Shown here in pieces: positions 1-10,785 of a stretch of DNA of 64,000 bases. The notes beneath the pieces were generated by a model. That model was not told the origin of the DNA and did not search any database. It saw only the letters and a list, made by a program, of their open reading frames with translations. Numbering within the stretch: position 1 is the stretch's first letter; the number at the start of each line of letters is the position of its first letter. The stretch is from Timema cristinae (taxonomy: Eukaryota; Arthropoda; Insecta; Phasmatodea; Timematidae): the NCBI GenBank assembly GCA_039000515.1, contig JBCFYV010011135.1, positions 31,153,876 through 31,217,875 on the forward strand, in the 5' to 3' direction. The translations under genes and the position numbers were made by a program.

Positions 1-480
1 TAATGAATTGATACAAAGAATATTTAATTAAGTAAACAATAAGGAATTTTTTATTAAAATAATACAATATAAGGGTATGGAGACTAAGCATTAGCAGTTA
101 TGTTATATTGACCATACATTTTTGGACATACGACAAACAAAAGATTTTATAATAGGTGCTCTAAAATTATAAATACTTTTCTCCTTCAATCTATTTTAAA
201 ATTGGGCTGAAGATAAATTAGTTTTGAATTATTTAAACGCGCACAATAAAAAAAACAATGGTTTCAGATTCAAAACGGGAGAATCTCCCATAATTTCATA
301 TGTCTTATACAAATACTAGTAAAAAAATAAATATCGGCTATTTTGTTAAACTTGTGATATATTGTGTTATTTGTACTCGAAATAGTTCTTAGACCTATGT
401 ACATTAAAAAACCCCAACTAAAGTGGATTTGAATATATGACTCAACTGAATATTTGACTTATGTTAGCGTATTTTCTTTA
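1..480. other. AT-rich sequence without recognised gene
   Basis: AT-rich sequence with no convincing open frame, RNA gene or repeat family that I recognise on either strand. Confidence 0.5.
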
Positions 481-569
481 GAATTTTGCCATTAAAATAG
501 ATACATGTTCGTAGATGGCCTAGCGTTTGGGAACTTCACTTCCGCCAAAGGGCAAAAAACGCTTTTTAC

Positions 570-896
570 CCGGTGACGTAATCATTGCGTGTTATGTCTC
601 AACACTCCCCCTTGGGTTTTCCCCGGTGACAGATGCCAGTACATTTCCCCTCTGGTTGTTTCCATGACGACATGGGGTTAACGACCTGGTTGTATATGTG
701 GCAATGGGTTTTCCCTGATGACTGACGTCATTTTGGCGGCTGGACAAGACAGGTATAGAACCCTCCCTCTTCTATGTGGCAATGGGTTTATAAAAGGAGG
801 AGAGGTCGAAATGTTACTAGAAGTAATCCCTAATATATCACTACGCCAACAGCTGACATCGATCACTTTGGATGACTGTAATGAAAACAGATGGTA
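570..896 (+). promoter_or_regulatory. Promoter-like segment with CRE and TATA box
   Basis: A consensus cAMP-response element TGACGTCA lies at 723-730, with related GGTGAC(G) half-sites near 572 and 625. The string TATGTGGCAATGGGTTT occurs twice, the second copy running into TATAAAAG at 789-796. About 20 bases further on, an ATG at 811 opens a 28-codon frame that meets a possible donor (ATG|GTAATA) at 892-893. The layout resembles a TATA-driven promoter followed by a short first exon or leader, such as that of an LTR or a viral gene. No downstream gene is recognisable, so the assignment rests on motifs alone. Confidence 0.35.
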
Positions 897-1511
897 ATAT
901 ATTAATGTGATAGTTAACCACAGTAATTTAGGCCAATATTATTTATATATTTATTTGAGGTCGGACACAAAGTTTATTAAAAAAAATATTAACACCACTT
1001 TCACAAAAACTTCTAACGAACATAACTTCAAAATGGCGACTAACGAATCTAAACCATGTGGTTGAACATAATGGTAAACAAGTTTTTTACAATAATGCAG
1101 ACACGCAGTTGATGAAAATATTTTATTCAGTTAAATATTTCAAAATACGATAAAATAATCATTAAAAAATGACAACAATTTTCTCTTTTCCAAGTAAATA
1201 CGATGCCTGTATTAAAAGGTATTGATGTGTGCACTATATTACACAAAATCAGTAACGTTCCAAAACGAAAAATAAGTACTTTTAATTATGTTTAAAATAT
1301 TGTTTCGAGTTGGATAAAAATAAATTTAAAAAAATGAAATAGTATGAGAAAACTTAAGTTTACGTTATTTTAAATGTAATATATAACAACAGGTAATTAA
1401 ATATCTTAACATTTATAACAAAACTGTGATCTTTTACAAGTGTTGGCAACCCAAAACCTAAACATATGATTTTCGAACTGTCATCCAGGTAAAAACCTAT
1501 CGTGAACGGAA
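897..1511. other. AT-rich intergenic sequence
   Basis: AT-rich sequence without a supported coding frame. The text around 950-1100 has no obvious repeat partner in the window. Confidence 0.4.
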
Positions 1512-1670
1512 TTTATTATTATTAGCACCGCGTCTTACTACCCGTTCGGTTTATACGCTCTTACGCTAATGTGTAATGGTAGGGTGATTGTGAGATGAAA
1601 TGAAGGACCTACAGTTTAACGTGGAATCCGAACCACGGTGGAGGCCTGACATTCCCCACATTCACAAGAT
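1512..1670 (-). repeat. SINE-A fragment, 5' truncated
   Basis: The (TTA)n tail, the GCACCGCGTCTTACTACCCG terminus and the body of the SINE-A family are present on the minus strand. The copy stops before the tRNA-like head, the usual outcome of incomplete target-primed reverse transcription. Confidence 0.85.
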
Positions 1671-1703
1671 ATAACGGAATATAGTAAGGAAGCACAAGGG
1701 TTT

Positions 1704-1716
1704 GGGGGGGGGGGGG
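1704..1716. repeat. Poly-G tract (G13)
   Basis: Uninterrupted run of thirteen G. It is one of at least eight such tracts in this window. Confidence 0.9.
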
Positions 1717-1837
1717 ACAAATGTCGGCCAAACCTTAAAATTATTTTAGTTAACTTATGGATGATAATAAATTAAAGTATGGTTTATGAATATAACGAGT
1801 CTACAAATGCTCGCATTCATTTGTTTCTCTATTACTT

Positions 1838-2065
1838 ATTTTTAGTACCACATCTTACTACCCAGATTTGGGTTATACACCTATGTACTAATTACTCTAA
1901 GGTGTTAGGGACAAGGGAGGTTGAATTTATATAGGAATTGCACCCGCATTTGCGTGAAGTGTGATTGAAAAGTCCCTCAGTACTCACGACCGGGATCGAA
2001 CACCGTTCTCCCTGTCATCGCCAGTCTAGTCTTATCACGAGAGTAGCGCGTTAGAACTGAAACAG
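1838..2065 (-). repeat. SINE-C, diverged copy
   Basis: Minus-strand copy of the SINE-C family. The terminal TTACTACCC block is eroded. The B-box complement (ACCGGGATCGAACACC) and the GAGAGTAGCGCG head block are visible. Many substitutions indicate an old insertion. Confidence 0.7.
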
Positions 2066-2317
2066 GTGGTTTTTTTTACTACTGTCAATACCACTAATTA
2101 TTATTATTACTATTATTATTCATTTTATAAGATGAAATTATTTTACAGAATACATCATTGAAATTTTTCTTTCTCTCATAGATATTTCTTTTATGCCCAA
2201 TTTTAGAGTAATTTTGAGCTCCCTTGCCCATTCCTTCTAAATGAAGCAAGTAGTGTTTGCATCTTCTTTTGAATTTCTGAGATTTCAGTCTCCAATATAT
2301 CGGGAAACTCTGTCCAT

Positions 2318-2331
2318 GGGGGGGGGGGGGG
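2318..2331. repeat. Poly-G tract (G14)
   Basis: Uninterrupted G14 run in otherwise AT-rich DNA. Confidence 0.9.
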
Positions 2332-2379
2332 CATCGAAAGAAAAAAAATAGATTTTTTTAGATAACTTTTTTTAATCAA

Positions 2380-2665
2380 TACAACAGGTGTTTTTAATTT
2401 ATTTTAAAAAATAAATTAAGTAACTGCATCTCAAGTTCATTTATATTCAATAAATCAAAAACTTCAATTCAAATTCATACAATTATGTTCATAAAATAAA
2501 AGTTCTGACCAAATTCCAGGACACCCTTGACAGCTATTCAAGATCTGTTGATATTAGCACGTGTAGAAAACTAAACTCTATGTTACTACTGGAGAGATAT
2601 ATGATTTATTTTGACCAAACAAATGTAATTCTATAAAAACTGTAAAATTACTCGCGCTTCATTCT
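2380..2665. repeat. Relative of the 7.6 kb foldback element
   Basis: Contains the landmarks AAACTAAACTCTATG, TTGATTTATTTTG-like text and a TATAAAAACTG segment in the order seen in the right arm of the 7596-8275 element. It is a diverged copy. A complete partner arm was not delimited. Confidence 0.5.
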
Positions 2666-2833
2666 GCCGGAACCTTAATGTTATCAATTCGACGATGATC
2701 AACCATCTATGTTCTTTAGCGACATCCAAGGCACACACGTAATCGATCAACAAACATCGAACCATCAACTTCGATGTCCATCCATACTGTCCAAGCATCC
2801 TCTTATTAAGCTATGGAGCAACAGAGTTACATA

Positions 2834-3076
2834 AATAATAATATTAGCACCGCCTCTTACTACCCGTTCGGTTTATACGCTTTAAGTACTAACTACGCTA
2901 ATGAATCAGGAATTAGGAAGGTTGAATTAGAGTAAGTGAACCCGCATTTGCGTGGAGGGAGAGTTGAAAACCATTTAGGAAAAAACCACCCCCCAGTTCA
3001 CCCGATCGAGATTCGAACCTCGATCTCCCCGTCCTCAGAAGTCGGGCTCAACATGACAAGCGCGTTAGCCAACTAC
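2834..3076 (-). repeat. SINE-B
   Basis: Minus-strand copy with the common tail, the body block CGCATTTGCGTGGAGGGAGA and B-box complement GAGATTCGAACCTCG. The last bases of the tRNA-like head (CCACCGAGGCGGG) are missing. Confidence 0.85.
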
Positions 3077-3164
3077 AGTTATATAAAACAGGCTGTCTCA
3101 ACAGGCATCTATCAGTTTTATAACTTTTTCGTTTGACAATTCCATTACGAAAATGTAATTTTTC

Positions 3165-3450
3165 TTATTAGCACCGCGTCTTACTACCCGTTCGGGTTAT
3201 ACACACTCACGCTAATGTGTAATGGTAGGGTGATTGTGAGATGAAATGAAGGACCTACAGTTTAACGTGGAATCCGAACCACGGTGGAGGCCTGGCATTC
3301 CACACATTCACAAGATGTGATTAATACACGTCTTGTCAGAGGTGAAGGAAGGGTTTGGTAATCAGATAAATCTGTGCCGGGACCGAGGATTGAACCTTGG
3401 TCCACTTGCACAGAAGTCCGACACCTTACCCCCCTAGACCGCCAGGTGTC
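3165..3450 (-). repeat. SINE-A, near full length
   Basis: Complete minus-strand copy from the ATTA tail to the tRNA-like head. The head reads GACCTGGCGGTCTAGGGGGG on the minus strand: the A-box has an inserted G relative to other copies. Confidence 0.88.
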
Positions 3451-3970
3451 CAATAAGTTATTAAATCACATCAATAACTCTATCAGTAACATTTAAATTA
3501 ATAATAAAAATCTGAACTACAATGCAGTGCATGTATTTCAACCATGCAATAATCACCGTCCACACTAAACTCAGCCAGAACAGGTATTTTGATTGATATA
3601 CCGCCGAACCCTTGATCTTTTCTGAACACGACCTAACGAGTTTTCTCTTTTGGTGAATACTGACTGACCTTTGGCGGTGTTCTACTTGAGCGAACGAAAG
3701 TGGACGGGTGCACGATTGAAGCGCTGTTAGGAGAAAACACCATATGGGGAAATGTCTCACACGCAAAATGCGAACCGGCGCGGGCGAATTCAAGTAGCTG
3801 TAGAAATGTGAGAAGGGGAAATTTTGTGTTTTGGAAAGAAAATTCCCCACATTTTTTTTTTCGGAAAATTTTCAATTATTATTTCTGTGAAATAATTATA
3901 TATGAATAATGATTTTAACTGAATAAATATAACTATTATAATCGATATATATTTCGAAAGTTCAACGTTT

Positions 3971-4232
3971 ATAATAATAATAATATTTAGCACCTCGTCT
4001 TACTACCCGTTCGGGTTATACGCTTTAAGTACTAATTACGCTAATGAATCAGGAATTAGGAAGGTTGAATTAGAGTAAGTGAACCCGCATTTGCGTGGAG
4101 GGAGATTTGAAAACCATTTAGGAAAAAACCACCCCCAGTTCACCCGACCGAGATTCGAACCTCGATCTCCCCGTCCTTAGCAGTCGAGCTCAACACGACT
4201 AGCGCGTTAGCCAACTACGCCATCGAGGCGGG
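3971..4232 (-). repeat. SINE-B, full length
   Basis: Starts with an (ATA)n tail and ends exactly with the CGAGGCGGG head on the + strand. It keeps the A-box (TGGCGTAGTTGG) and B-box (GGTTCGAATCTCG) of RNA polymerase III promoters when read on the minus strand. Confidence 0.9.
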
Positions 4233-4294
4233 TAACGTTAATACTTGAGATTAATTTCTCTTAAGGGCGTTAACACCAGAAACATCATCAAACG

Positions 4295-4527
4295 AGCTTC
4301 GGTGGCCGCACGGTCAGGCGCGCCACTCTCGCGATAAACTAGACTGCAGATGACAGGGAGATCGTGGTTCGATCCCGGTCGGGTACACTGAGAGAGGTTT
4401 TTCCTAAATGGTTTTCCACTCCCATAGGTGCATTCTCTCTAGACTCAACATTCCTCATCCCTAAGACATTAGTGTAATTAGTGCGTGTAAATCGAACGGT
4501 TAGTAAGACGTGGTGTTAAAAAAAAAG
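4295..4527 (+). repeat. SINE-C, full length
   Basis: Reads 5'-3' on the + strand from GGTGGCCGCACGG through the B-box TGGTTCGATCCCGGT to the AGTAAGACGTGGTGTTA terminus and a poly-A tail. It is the best-preserved SINE-C here and serves as the reference for the diverged copies. Confidence 0.85.
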
Positions 4528-4806
4528 TGGTAAAGAAACAAATAAATGCGAACCTTTGTAGATCCTTTATGTTCATATTAAAAATCATACTTTATTTTTT
4601 ATAATCAATCTAAAAATAAGTTTAAGGTTGACCTCTGACATTTATATCTCCCCCCCCTTCTTTCTCACTTCCTATTCACCCCTCCCCCCCACACATCCTC
4701 TTCTTATAGCCCACTCGTGGATCCCGCTCCAGTACTGGTGAGAGCAGATTGACGCACTGAACCACACTCTACCTTCATATCTAACTGATGAGGCCACAAT
4801 AGCTAG

Positions 4807-5089
4807 TGGTGACCTGGAGGTCTAGGGGTAAGGTGTCAGACTTCTGTGTTGGGGGTCCGGGGTTCAACCTTCGGTCCCGGCACAGATTTATCTGATTACC
4901 AAACCCTTCCTACGCACCTGACAAGACATCTTGTGAATGTGTGGAATGCCAGGCCGCCACCGTGGTTCGGATTCCATGTTAAACTGTAGGTCCTTCATTT
5001 CATCTCACAATCACCCTACCATTACACATTAGCGTAAGTGCGTATAACCCGAACGGGTAGCAAGACGCGGTAATAATAATAATATTATA
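4807..5089 (+). repeat. SINE-A, full length
   Basis: Plus-strand copy. The tRNA-like head has an A-box near TCTAGGGGTAAGG and B-box GGTTCAACC. It then has a ~200 bp body and the AACCCGAACGGGTAG terminus followed by TAATAATAATAATATTA. Confidence 0.9.
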
Positions 5090-5590
5090 ATAGAAGACAA
5101 AGCAATATTACATTAGAATATTGGTAATTTCTCACTAAACGAATAAAATGTTAAAGTTATAACAAAGATCTTTATGTTAACAATACCACGCCATGTTGTG
5201 AACACGTACTCAAGTCACTTAGACAGGACACCTGGTGGGATGGCCGTTGAAACTTACGTGCCCAAGTCACGTAGGCTGGACATCTAGGGGCCTGGATTCA
5301 CTAACGAGTGAAATTCTGCTACGGCGCAAGTCTAGAAATGGCGCGACTTTACACCCATGATACTCCCAAAGATACGCCTTTATCATTTTTTTTTCCATTT
5401 CCGTATTCACTAAACAAGACGCAAACTGGTGGCAAGATTATGGTGACGTCATCAATTGCGCTCTCTTTTCGACCAATCCTTGCGAAGAATTAACTTTCAA
5501 ATTCAAGGATATTTTATTTTTAAATCTCTAATGAAAATGACAGCAAATACAAAGATTCTCTAAATATTTTGCTTATAAATTAGCAATATA
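5090..5590. other. Unassigned segment with a CRE-like site
   Basis: Contains GGATTCACTAA and GTATTCACTAA about 120 bp apart, and TGACGTCA near 5443. A 61-codon frame at 5308-5493 has no recognisable similarity and may be chance. Confidence 0.3.
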
Positions 5591-5591
5591 A

Positions 5592-6045
5592 TTAGAAGAG
5601 GCCTCTTTCTATGTTGTTATATGAGTGGAACACGTGGTACAGATTTTTAAACTTACTCAAAGGAGAACAACCGAGATCGACTAGCTCGTAAAAGTCGTAC
5701 TTGTCACTATCGACGCCGATGAGACTCTGCAACCAAGTCATCTTCTCCGTTCCTTTAATATAGATCGATGGTCGTGACGTATAACCTCTATAGATGGGAG
5801 ATGATGATAGGACGAAGATTCGAGTAATGCACTTCTCCATCGTACCAAGACAGTCCGTGATAATAATCGGTTACCCAATTTACGTTTTTCCTGCCCAATG
5901 CGGTGAGGATGTCGATCTTGAACGGAGGAAGAAACTTGTAGTTGGCTTCGTCAAAAGGTTCGAAATGTAGAACGCTCACCTCCTCGAATATGAATACTCT
6001 CTCCTCACTCGAATACCCTTGCACGTCGATCAACTTACTGGCCAA
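5592..6045 (-). pseudogene. Decayed DVQG-family (exonuclease-like?) gene, copy 1
   Basis: The minus-strand frame 6045-5788 carries DVQGYSSEE near its start, a KFLPP block and a W...HGLSW..GEV.Y block. Reading then shifts frame and continues in 5840-5592 with YIKGTEKMTW and a DLGCSP block. About 55 of 80 residues of the first part match the intact paralogue at 18968-19471. The start is damaged: the ATG of the intact copy corresponds to AAG here. The C-terminal Cys/Trp block is absent. I associate the motif order with uncharacterised proteins scattered in insect genomes. The DxQ start suggests an RNase H-fold exonuclease, but this is inference. It lies directly downstream of the structural-like pseudogene on the same strand. 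Confidence 0.7.
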
Positions 6046-7140
6046 GACGAGAACAATGATGTCATCTTGCTGACGTCGCTGCTTGAAGGGTTATAGCGAA
6101 CCACTCGATCGTGTACGATGAGACAAAACCGCCTTGGTGTTTACGGGGATATTTTCCTCTGTCTCGAACGTTATACGACACGTTACCATGCCCTCCTTGA
6201 GAGTATCTTCTTGTCGGCTGGTATCGAACACGATGACGGGTGCGTGAGACTTGCAATGGAAAGGGTCAAGTAAAGGTAAAGAGGTGCTTTGGAAATTAGC
6301 ATAGTACTCATATAATTTCGAGAAGGAATCTTCTTTAAAATCCAAGTTCATATCCTCATATGGGTACTTGATAGAATTTAGGTAGATTTTAGCATTACGT
6401 AAATTACAATGATCGAAAATACATCTCTCTGCAGACGTTGTATTGTTACGCCCGGTCTGAAGAGCCAAAATAACGTAACGAGGTTTTTCCAGCAAAGTTG
6501 ACGTTTTCACAGTCCAATCATGCTGATTAGAGGTAGGTACGTTAGGGTACTCATACAATTCCCAAGTACGAAAAGGTAGCTCGATGATCCTTACACCCTC
6601 GATGAAATTAAGCAGGTTGAGAAGATTAATCTCGTCGGTCTTTATATGCGGTACAAGCCAAGAAATTTTACTTAACTCGATCCTAGAGTGTGTCTCTGCG
6701 GCGGGAGAAGGCGCTCTTTGTAAAGCGTTGTTGTCGCTGGTCGAACGAACGAGTACCCGTTCCTGTTTCGCATTAATCAGTATTCGAGAACAGTCTTCAA
6801 CGAATCCTAATCAAAGATGCTTGTTTCAGCGTGCACATGCACTCCTTCAAGCCTCAAACCCGGGTTTGAAAGATGAGTCTGCTCTCCATTCTATATAGAT
6901 AGATAGTTTTTAAGCTGAGTCGAAATACCCATATCTCTCGATTGATCAATCTCTAACCCATTGATCTCATAGGCGATTCTTGAGAATAGACGGAGAATTT
7001 CGTTATTAACAATCCTTGAAGTACTTCCGGGTCCCACCGTATTCAGAAGTAATCGCCTTTTGATATGTAGGAGAGAACGGTGGAAGTCCTTCTTGTTGGA
7101 TAGCTAAGCTCGTTCCCCTTAGTTAAAGGTCCGGGAATAT
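6030..7140 (-). pseudogene. Decayed virus-like structural (capsid-like?) protein gene
   Basis: Reading the minus strand from about 7140 to the stop at 6032-6030 gives a family-like protein in pieces. The 5' piece contains AYEINGLEID. The middle is open from 6810 and contains WLVPHIK, FRTWELYEYP, the FDHCNLRNAKIYLNS and YPYEDMNLDF blocks. The 3' piece is one frame away and contains CLIVHDRVVRYNP. Breaks seen are an in-frame TAG at about 6889-6887, a frameshift near 6813 and another near 6120. I recognise this motif order from uncharacterised proteins of aphid, ant and other arthropod endogenous elements, where it occurs beside DVQG proteins. A structural (capsid-like) role is my inference from size and context. 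The 3' end overlaps the neighbouring DVQG frame, as in compact viral genomes. Confidence 0.65.
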
Positions 7141-7159
7141 ACGAGGCGTCGGAATGATA

Positions 7160-7294
7160 CTAGAAACTGGTCAAGGCCGTATCGAAAGCGACAGGGTCTC
7201 CGATGTTCAGAATATCCACAGCATCATCCATTAGTTTCTTAACCAGTAACCTAGACGTCGTAAATAGAGTTTTATTTGCAGGTGTTGAACGATT
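7160..7294 (-). pseudogene. Remnant of a further upstream virus-like ORF
   Basis: A minus-strand frame of about 45 codons between stops, containing KKLMDDAVDILNIGDP. It ends at a TAG (7162-7160), after which the same frame continues with coding-like sequence including SYIPGPLTKGNELSYPTRR to about 7045. This suggests a nonsense mutation in an older gene lying upstream of, or fused to, the structural-like gene. Function unknown. Confidence 0.4.
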
Positions 7295-7591
7295 TCACTG
7301 TTTTTCTCTCAATGTTTCTAGGAAGACGACATCGTCTCGTCCGAGTCCCATAACATAGCACTACTCGACGTGAACGCTAAATGGTGACTGATGCGCGCGC
7401 ATAGAGAGGCCACACAACTCAATCATGGAAAGGGGTTGGGGTTTCACTTCTGTCACAATAGCTCGGAATCATCAAATTACTTTAGTTTACTTATCTCTGT
7501 ATAATTCGTTATTATTACTAGCGCAACTTAATCAAATATTCATACAAAGTAAGTAATTCCACTCAGGGTATGATACATCTATTTTTTAAAT

Positions 7592-8279
7592 TTAAAGTGG
7601 AGTGCTAGTGAGCGTGAGTTTAGGGCAGTATTTTTGCAGTTTTTATAGCACAAACATCTTTTGGCCAAAATAAATCAAATATTTCTTCTATAGAAACATA
7701 GAGTTTAGTTTTCTGCACATGCTAATCTCAACAGTTGTTGAATATCTTACATGAGCATGGCTGCATTTGGTGACAAACTTTTCTCTTTATTTAAAAAGTT
7801 TGTCACCAAATGCTGCCATGCTCATGACAGATATTCAACAACTGTTGAGATTAGCATGTGCAGAAAACTAAACTCTATGTTTCTATAGAAGAAATATTTG
7901 ATTTATTTTGGCCAAAAGATGTTTGTGCTATATTATTATTATTATTATTAGCACCGCGTCTTACTACCCGATCGGGTTATACGCACTTACGCTAATGTGT
8001 AATGGTTGGGTGATTGTGAGATGAAATGGAGGACCTACAGTTTAACGTGGGATCCGAACCACGGTGGAGACCTGGCATTCCTCACATTCACAAGATGTCT
8101 TGTCAGAGGTGAAGGAAGGGTTTGGTAATCAGATAAATCTGTGCCAGGACCGAGGATTGAACCCCGGCCGCCAGCATAGAAGTCTGACACCTTACCCCTA
8201 GACCACCAGGTCACCGTTTGTGCTATAAAAACTGCACAAATACTGCCCTAAACTCGCGCTCACTAGCACCCCGCCTTAA
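7592..8279. mobile_element. Foldback MITE with TTAA target sites, interrupted by a SINE
   Basis: Left arm 7596-7782 and right arm 7793-8275 are near-perfect inverted complements: the 7700s text GTTGAATATCT...GGTGACAAACTTTT reappears inverted after a ~10 bp loop. Outer ends read AGTGGAGTGCTAGTGAGCG and, inverted, GGCGGGGTGCTAGTGAGCG. Each is bounded by TTAA (7592-7595 and 8276-8279), a piggyBac-type target duplication. No transposase is present, so it is non-autonomous. The right arm is split by a later SINE-A. Confidence 0.85.
7932..8215 (-). repeat. SINE-A inserted in the foldback element
   Basis: Full minus-strand copy flanked by an 11-bp target-site duplication GTTTGTGCTAT (7921-7931 and 8216-8226). 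Removing it restores the right arm of the surrounding foldback element, so the SINE is younger. Confidence 0.92.
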
Positions 8280-9023
8280 AAAAAATAACTATTTTACAGG
8301 ATAACGAAAGGAGATATCTAAAAAATGGCTAATAACAAATTTTAAAGAATATTTTTATGATCATCTTGGTAAAAAAGAATTATTGAACTCGGATGAGCGG
8401 TTAGTGAAATAATAACGTCAATGAGACTTGGCCCGTCCGCCATCTTTAAGAAATGGTGTCAGCGTGGTTTTTTTTTCGTTGTTTAAGGTGCTATGAATAC
8501 GAATCAAAAGAGGAACTGCGTCCGAAAGGTTTTGCACACTCATGCGTCGCTACGGCCTACTCTATAAATGATATGCCATGACATCGCTGGAAGTGAATGC
8601 GTAGTGGTACCACTTTAAGCCTAGAACGCACCAGGAACATTTCCCCAGGACAACATGTTGCCCTTGTTTCGGAAGCAGTTGGGGGGAACAGTCGGCAAAC
8701 AATATTGGCCAACACTTCCGACAACAAGCAACCACTGCCGCCTTTGAGCTTCGGTTCTGTCAGAAGCTTATTTGCATAGTAAGAACCGTTTCGAAGCAAC
8801 TTACAGACCCCCACCCCCCCTTTTCTTCTTCTCTGTCTTCTTGAACAGCTCAAGCACAAGTTATGGCAGCATCCTCCCCAAGAGACATCTTTCACTCAAC
8901 TGAACTCTTTACGGGAAACAAATGTTTCATTATTGTAGTCTGGACGCGAAACAATGTTTCTTTAATGTTTGCCAACAATCTGATTCCCGTGTTGGCTAAC
9001 AGTATGTGGAACAGTTAGGAAAA
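8280..9023. other. Unassigned sequence, mildly GC-richer at 8550-8890
   Basis: The stretch 8557-8895 is open on the minus strand for 112 codons, but composition and motifs do not point to a known protein. Low-identity internal repetition (AACAATGTTTC, ACAAATGTTTC) suggests repetitive origin. Confidence 0.35.
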
Positions 9024-9827
9024 AAGTTGGGCAGTGGCGGCTCGTGTATAGGAACTGCGGAACTGCAGCACCCCCTATTTCCACTTGGTATTATCGATAA
9101 CATTTAATATAATGAGTCCTTTTTTATTTAATTTCTTATTTATTTTTGTAGCACAATATATATTCCTTAAGCTTAATGTCAGTACTTCAGTAGCCATCCC
9201 CCAGGTTATCAAAAAGATACAAAAATCTTTGTTTGGAACTGTGCGCTTCACAGTGCCAGTGACGTGGTGTTTGACTGTTGTGCGCATGCGCACATAGGAG
9301 GGGGGTTGGGGAGGAAAGAAGGACATCCAGGTAGAGAGAGCACTGTTGCTCTCGCAGTGCCGGCTCTGGCGTGATGTGGAAGGAAGTTTTTTTACTCAGC
9401 GTGTGTTGTGCTTAAAAACCGTGTATTATATATTCTTGAATGTGATAAAGTGTAGAAGAGTGTAGAGTTAGATTATTATTCTGCTTCCAGCTATTCTATT
9501 TGATTCATATTTTTTCGGTTCTTTTATTTAACAGAAAGACTAAATGCGCTTGCAGTACTTTCAATGGAGAAAATTAATGAACTTTTTGCGCAAATTAAAA
9601 CAAGAAGAATGGATTTCATTTTTAAATGAATAGATCATACTTGAACTGTAACAATTTAAGTTAAAGTAAGTAAAAAGTTTTTTTTTTGTTAAGATTTTAT
9701 CAAGTTCCTGAATACATTTTCTTTTTATACTTTTTTTTTCCTTTTACACAATTTTAAAACAAAGGCTGAACAATTTCTGGAGCAGCACCCCCACTAATTC
9801 TAGCTACAAGCCGCCACTGCAGTTGGG
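9024..9827. mobile_element. Non-autonomous hAT-type element
   Basis: Element 9032-9819 begins CAGTGGCGGCTCGTG and ends with the inverted form (rc CAGTGGCGGCTTGTAG), followed on both sides by GCAGCACCCCC-type subterminal sequence. Flanks AAGTTGGG (9024-9031) and CAGTTGGG (9820-9827) agree at 7 of 8 positions, as expected of an aged 8-bp hAT duplication. The ~790 bp interior has no hAT transposase. Confidence 0.82.
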
Positions 9828-10785
9828 CAACAATGTTTCCAAGTGCGTGCTAAGCTCATAGCTCCTGCAGTAGGGTGGTGATCAGTTGGTTGGTCAGGAA
9901 AACTCGAAGCCCCACCTCAGAGCTGTCATTACCGTAATTCTACGATTCTAAGAAGCACTTATTTTCACCCACATTTAAAAGTCTCTAAAAACGGGGTGTG
10001 TCTCATAATCTATGGCGTCTTAGAATTGAAGAAATACGGTAGTTATTCGTTTGTTATGTCCATTGTGATTTTGCATCAGCACTAGGAGTTGTCTCTTGAT
10101 AATGGTGCGTATAATCTTTAAAAATGTATATATTTAGAGAAAACAAATCATTCTTTAAGAATGGATTGACTTATATTTACATGGTTGCTTTGAGGTTGTA
10201 AGCAGCAGAGAACAGCTTTGCAACCAGAAAGGGTTTTACTATACGATTAGGGTTATTTCTTTTTTTAACTCCTCTATTTCCTTAGTACGTTTAATGTTTA
10301 CTAAAATATTTAACCGCAATAAAAAGTTAACATAACATTATGTTATACCTTAATTGTAATCGCCCTGTCCTAAATTGGAGGATGTCCTGATAATTGCGCC
10401 CAGTCCCAAAGGGTCGATCAGGTGGGCGACCCAGATAGGGGTCAAGTGGGGGGTGATAATTGTGTACACCCTGGATTGAAAGGGGGTTGAGAGGGTATCG
10501 TTTGATTTTTTAATTACTGCTGATTAATACAGAAATTTTTTAAATTTTCGAGGTTACATTTCATAATTTAATATTATTTCTTCACTGAGTTTTGGTTCGT
10601 CTTGATTTACTTGATCTATACTTTTCAATCTATATAAGGTTCTCTTAATTGATTACTGGTTGGTAACCAATGATTTCCCTATTATCTGTAGAAATGACGG
10701 CCAACTCGGGTATAAAAATAAACTACTGTAAGCAATAGTCGCTATTTATTGGGTGTACGCAATTGTCATATATTCGATTGGAGAT
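9828..10785. other. AT-rich intergenic sequence
   Basis: No supported gene. The 10370-10480 part is G-rich, with short CAGG/GGGG motifs and no frame of note. Confidence 0.4.

Noticed and set aside
678..866. 62-residue minus-strand ORF
   Set aside because: It overlaps the promoter-like block and has no motif, start context or neighbour supporting it.
6885..6896. TATATAG-like string on the minus strand as promoter of the structural-like gene
   Set aside because: It lies inside the reading frame that continues upstream with conserved residues (AYEINGLEID), so it is coding sequence with a stop, not a promoter.
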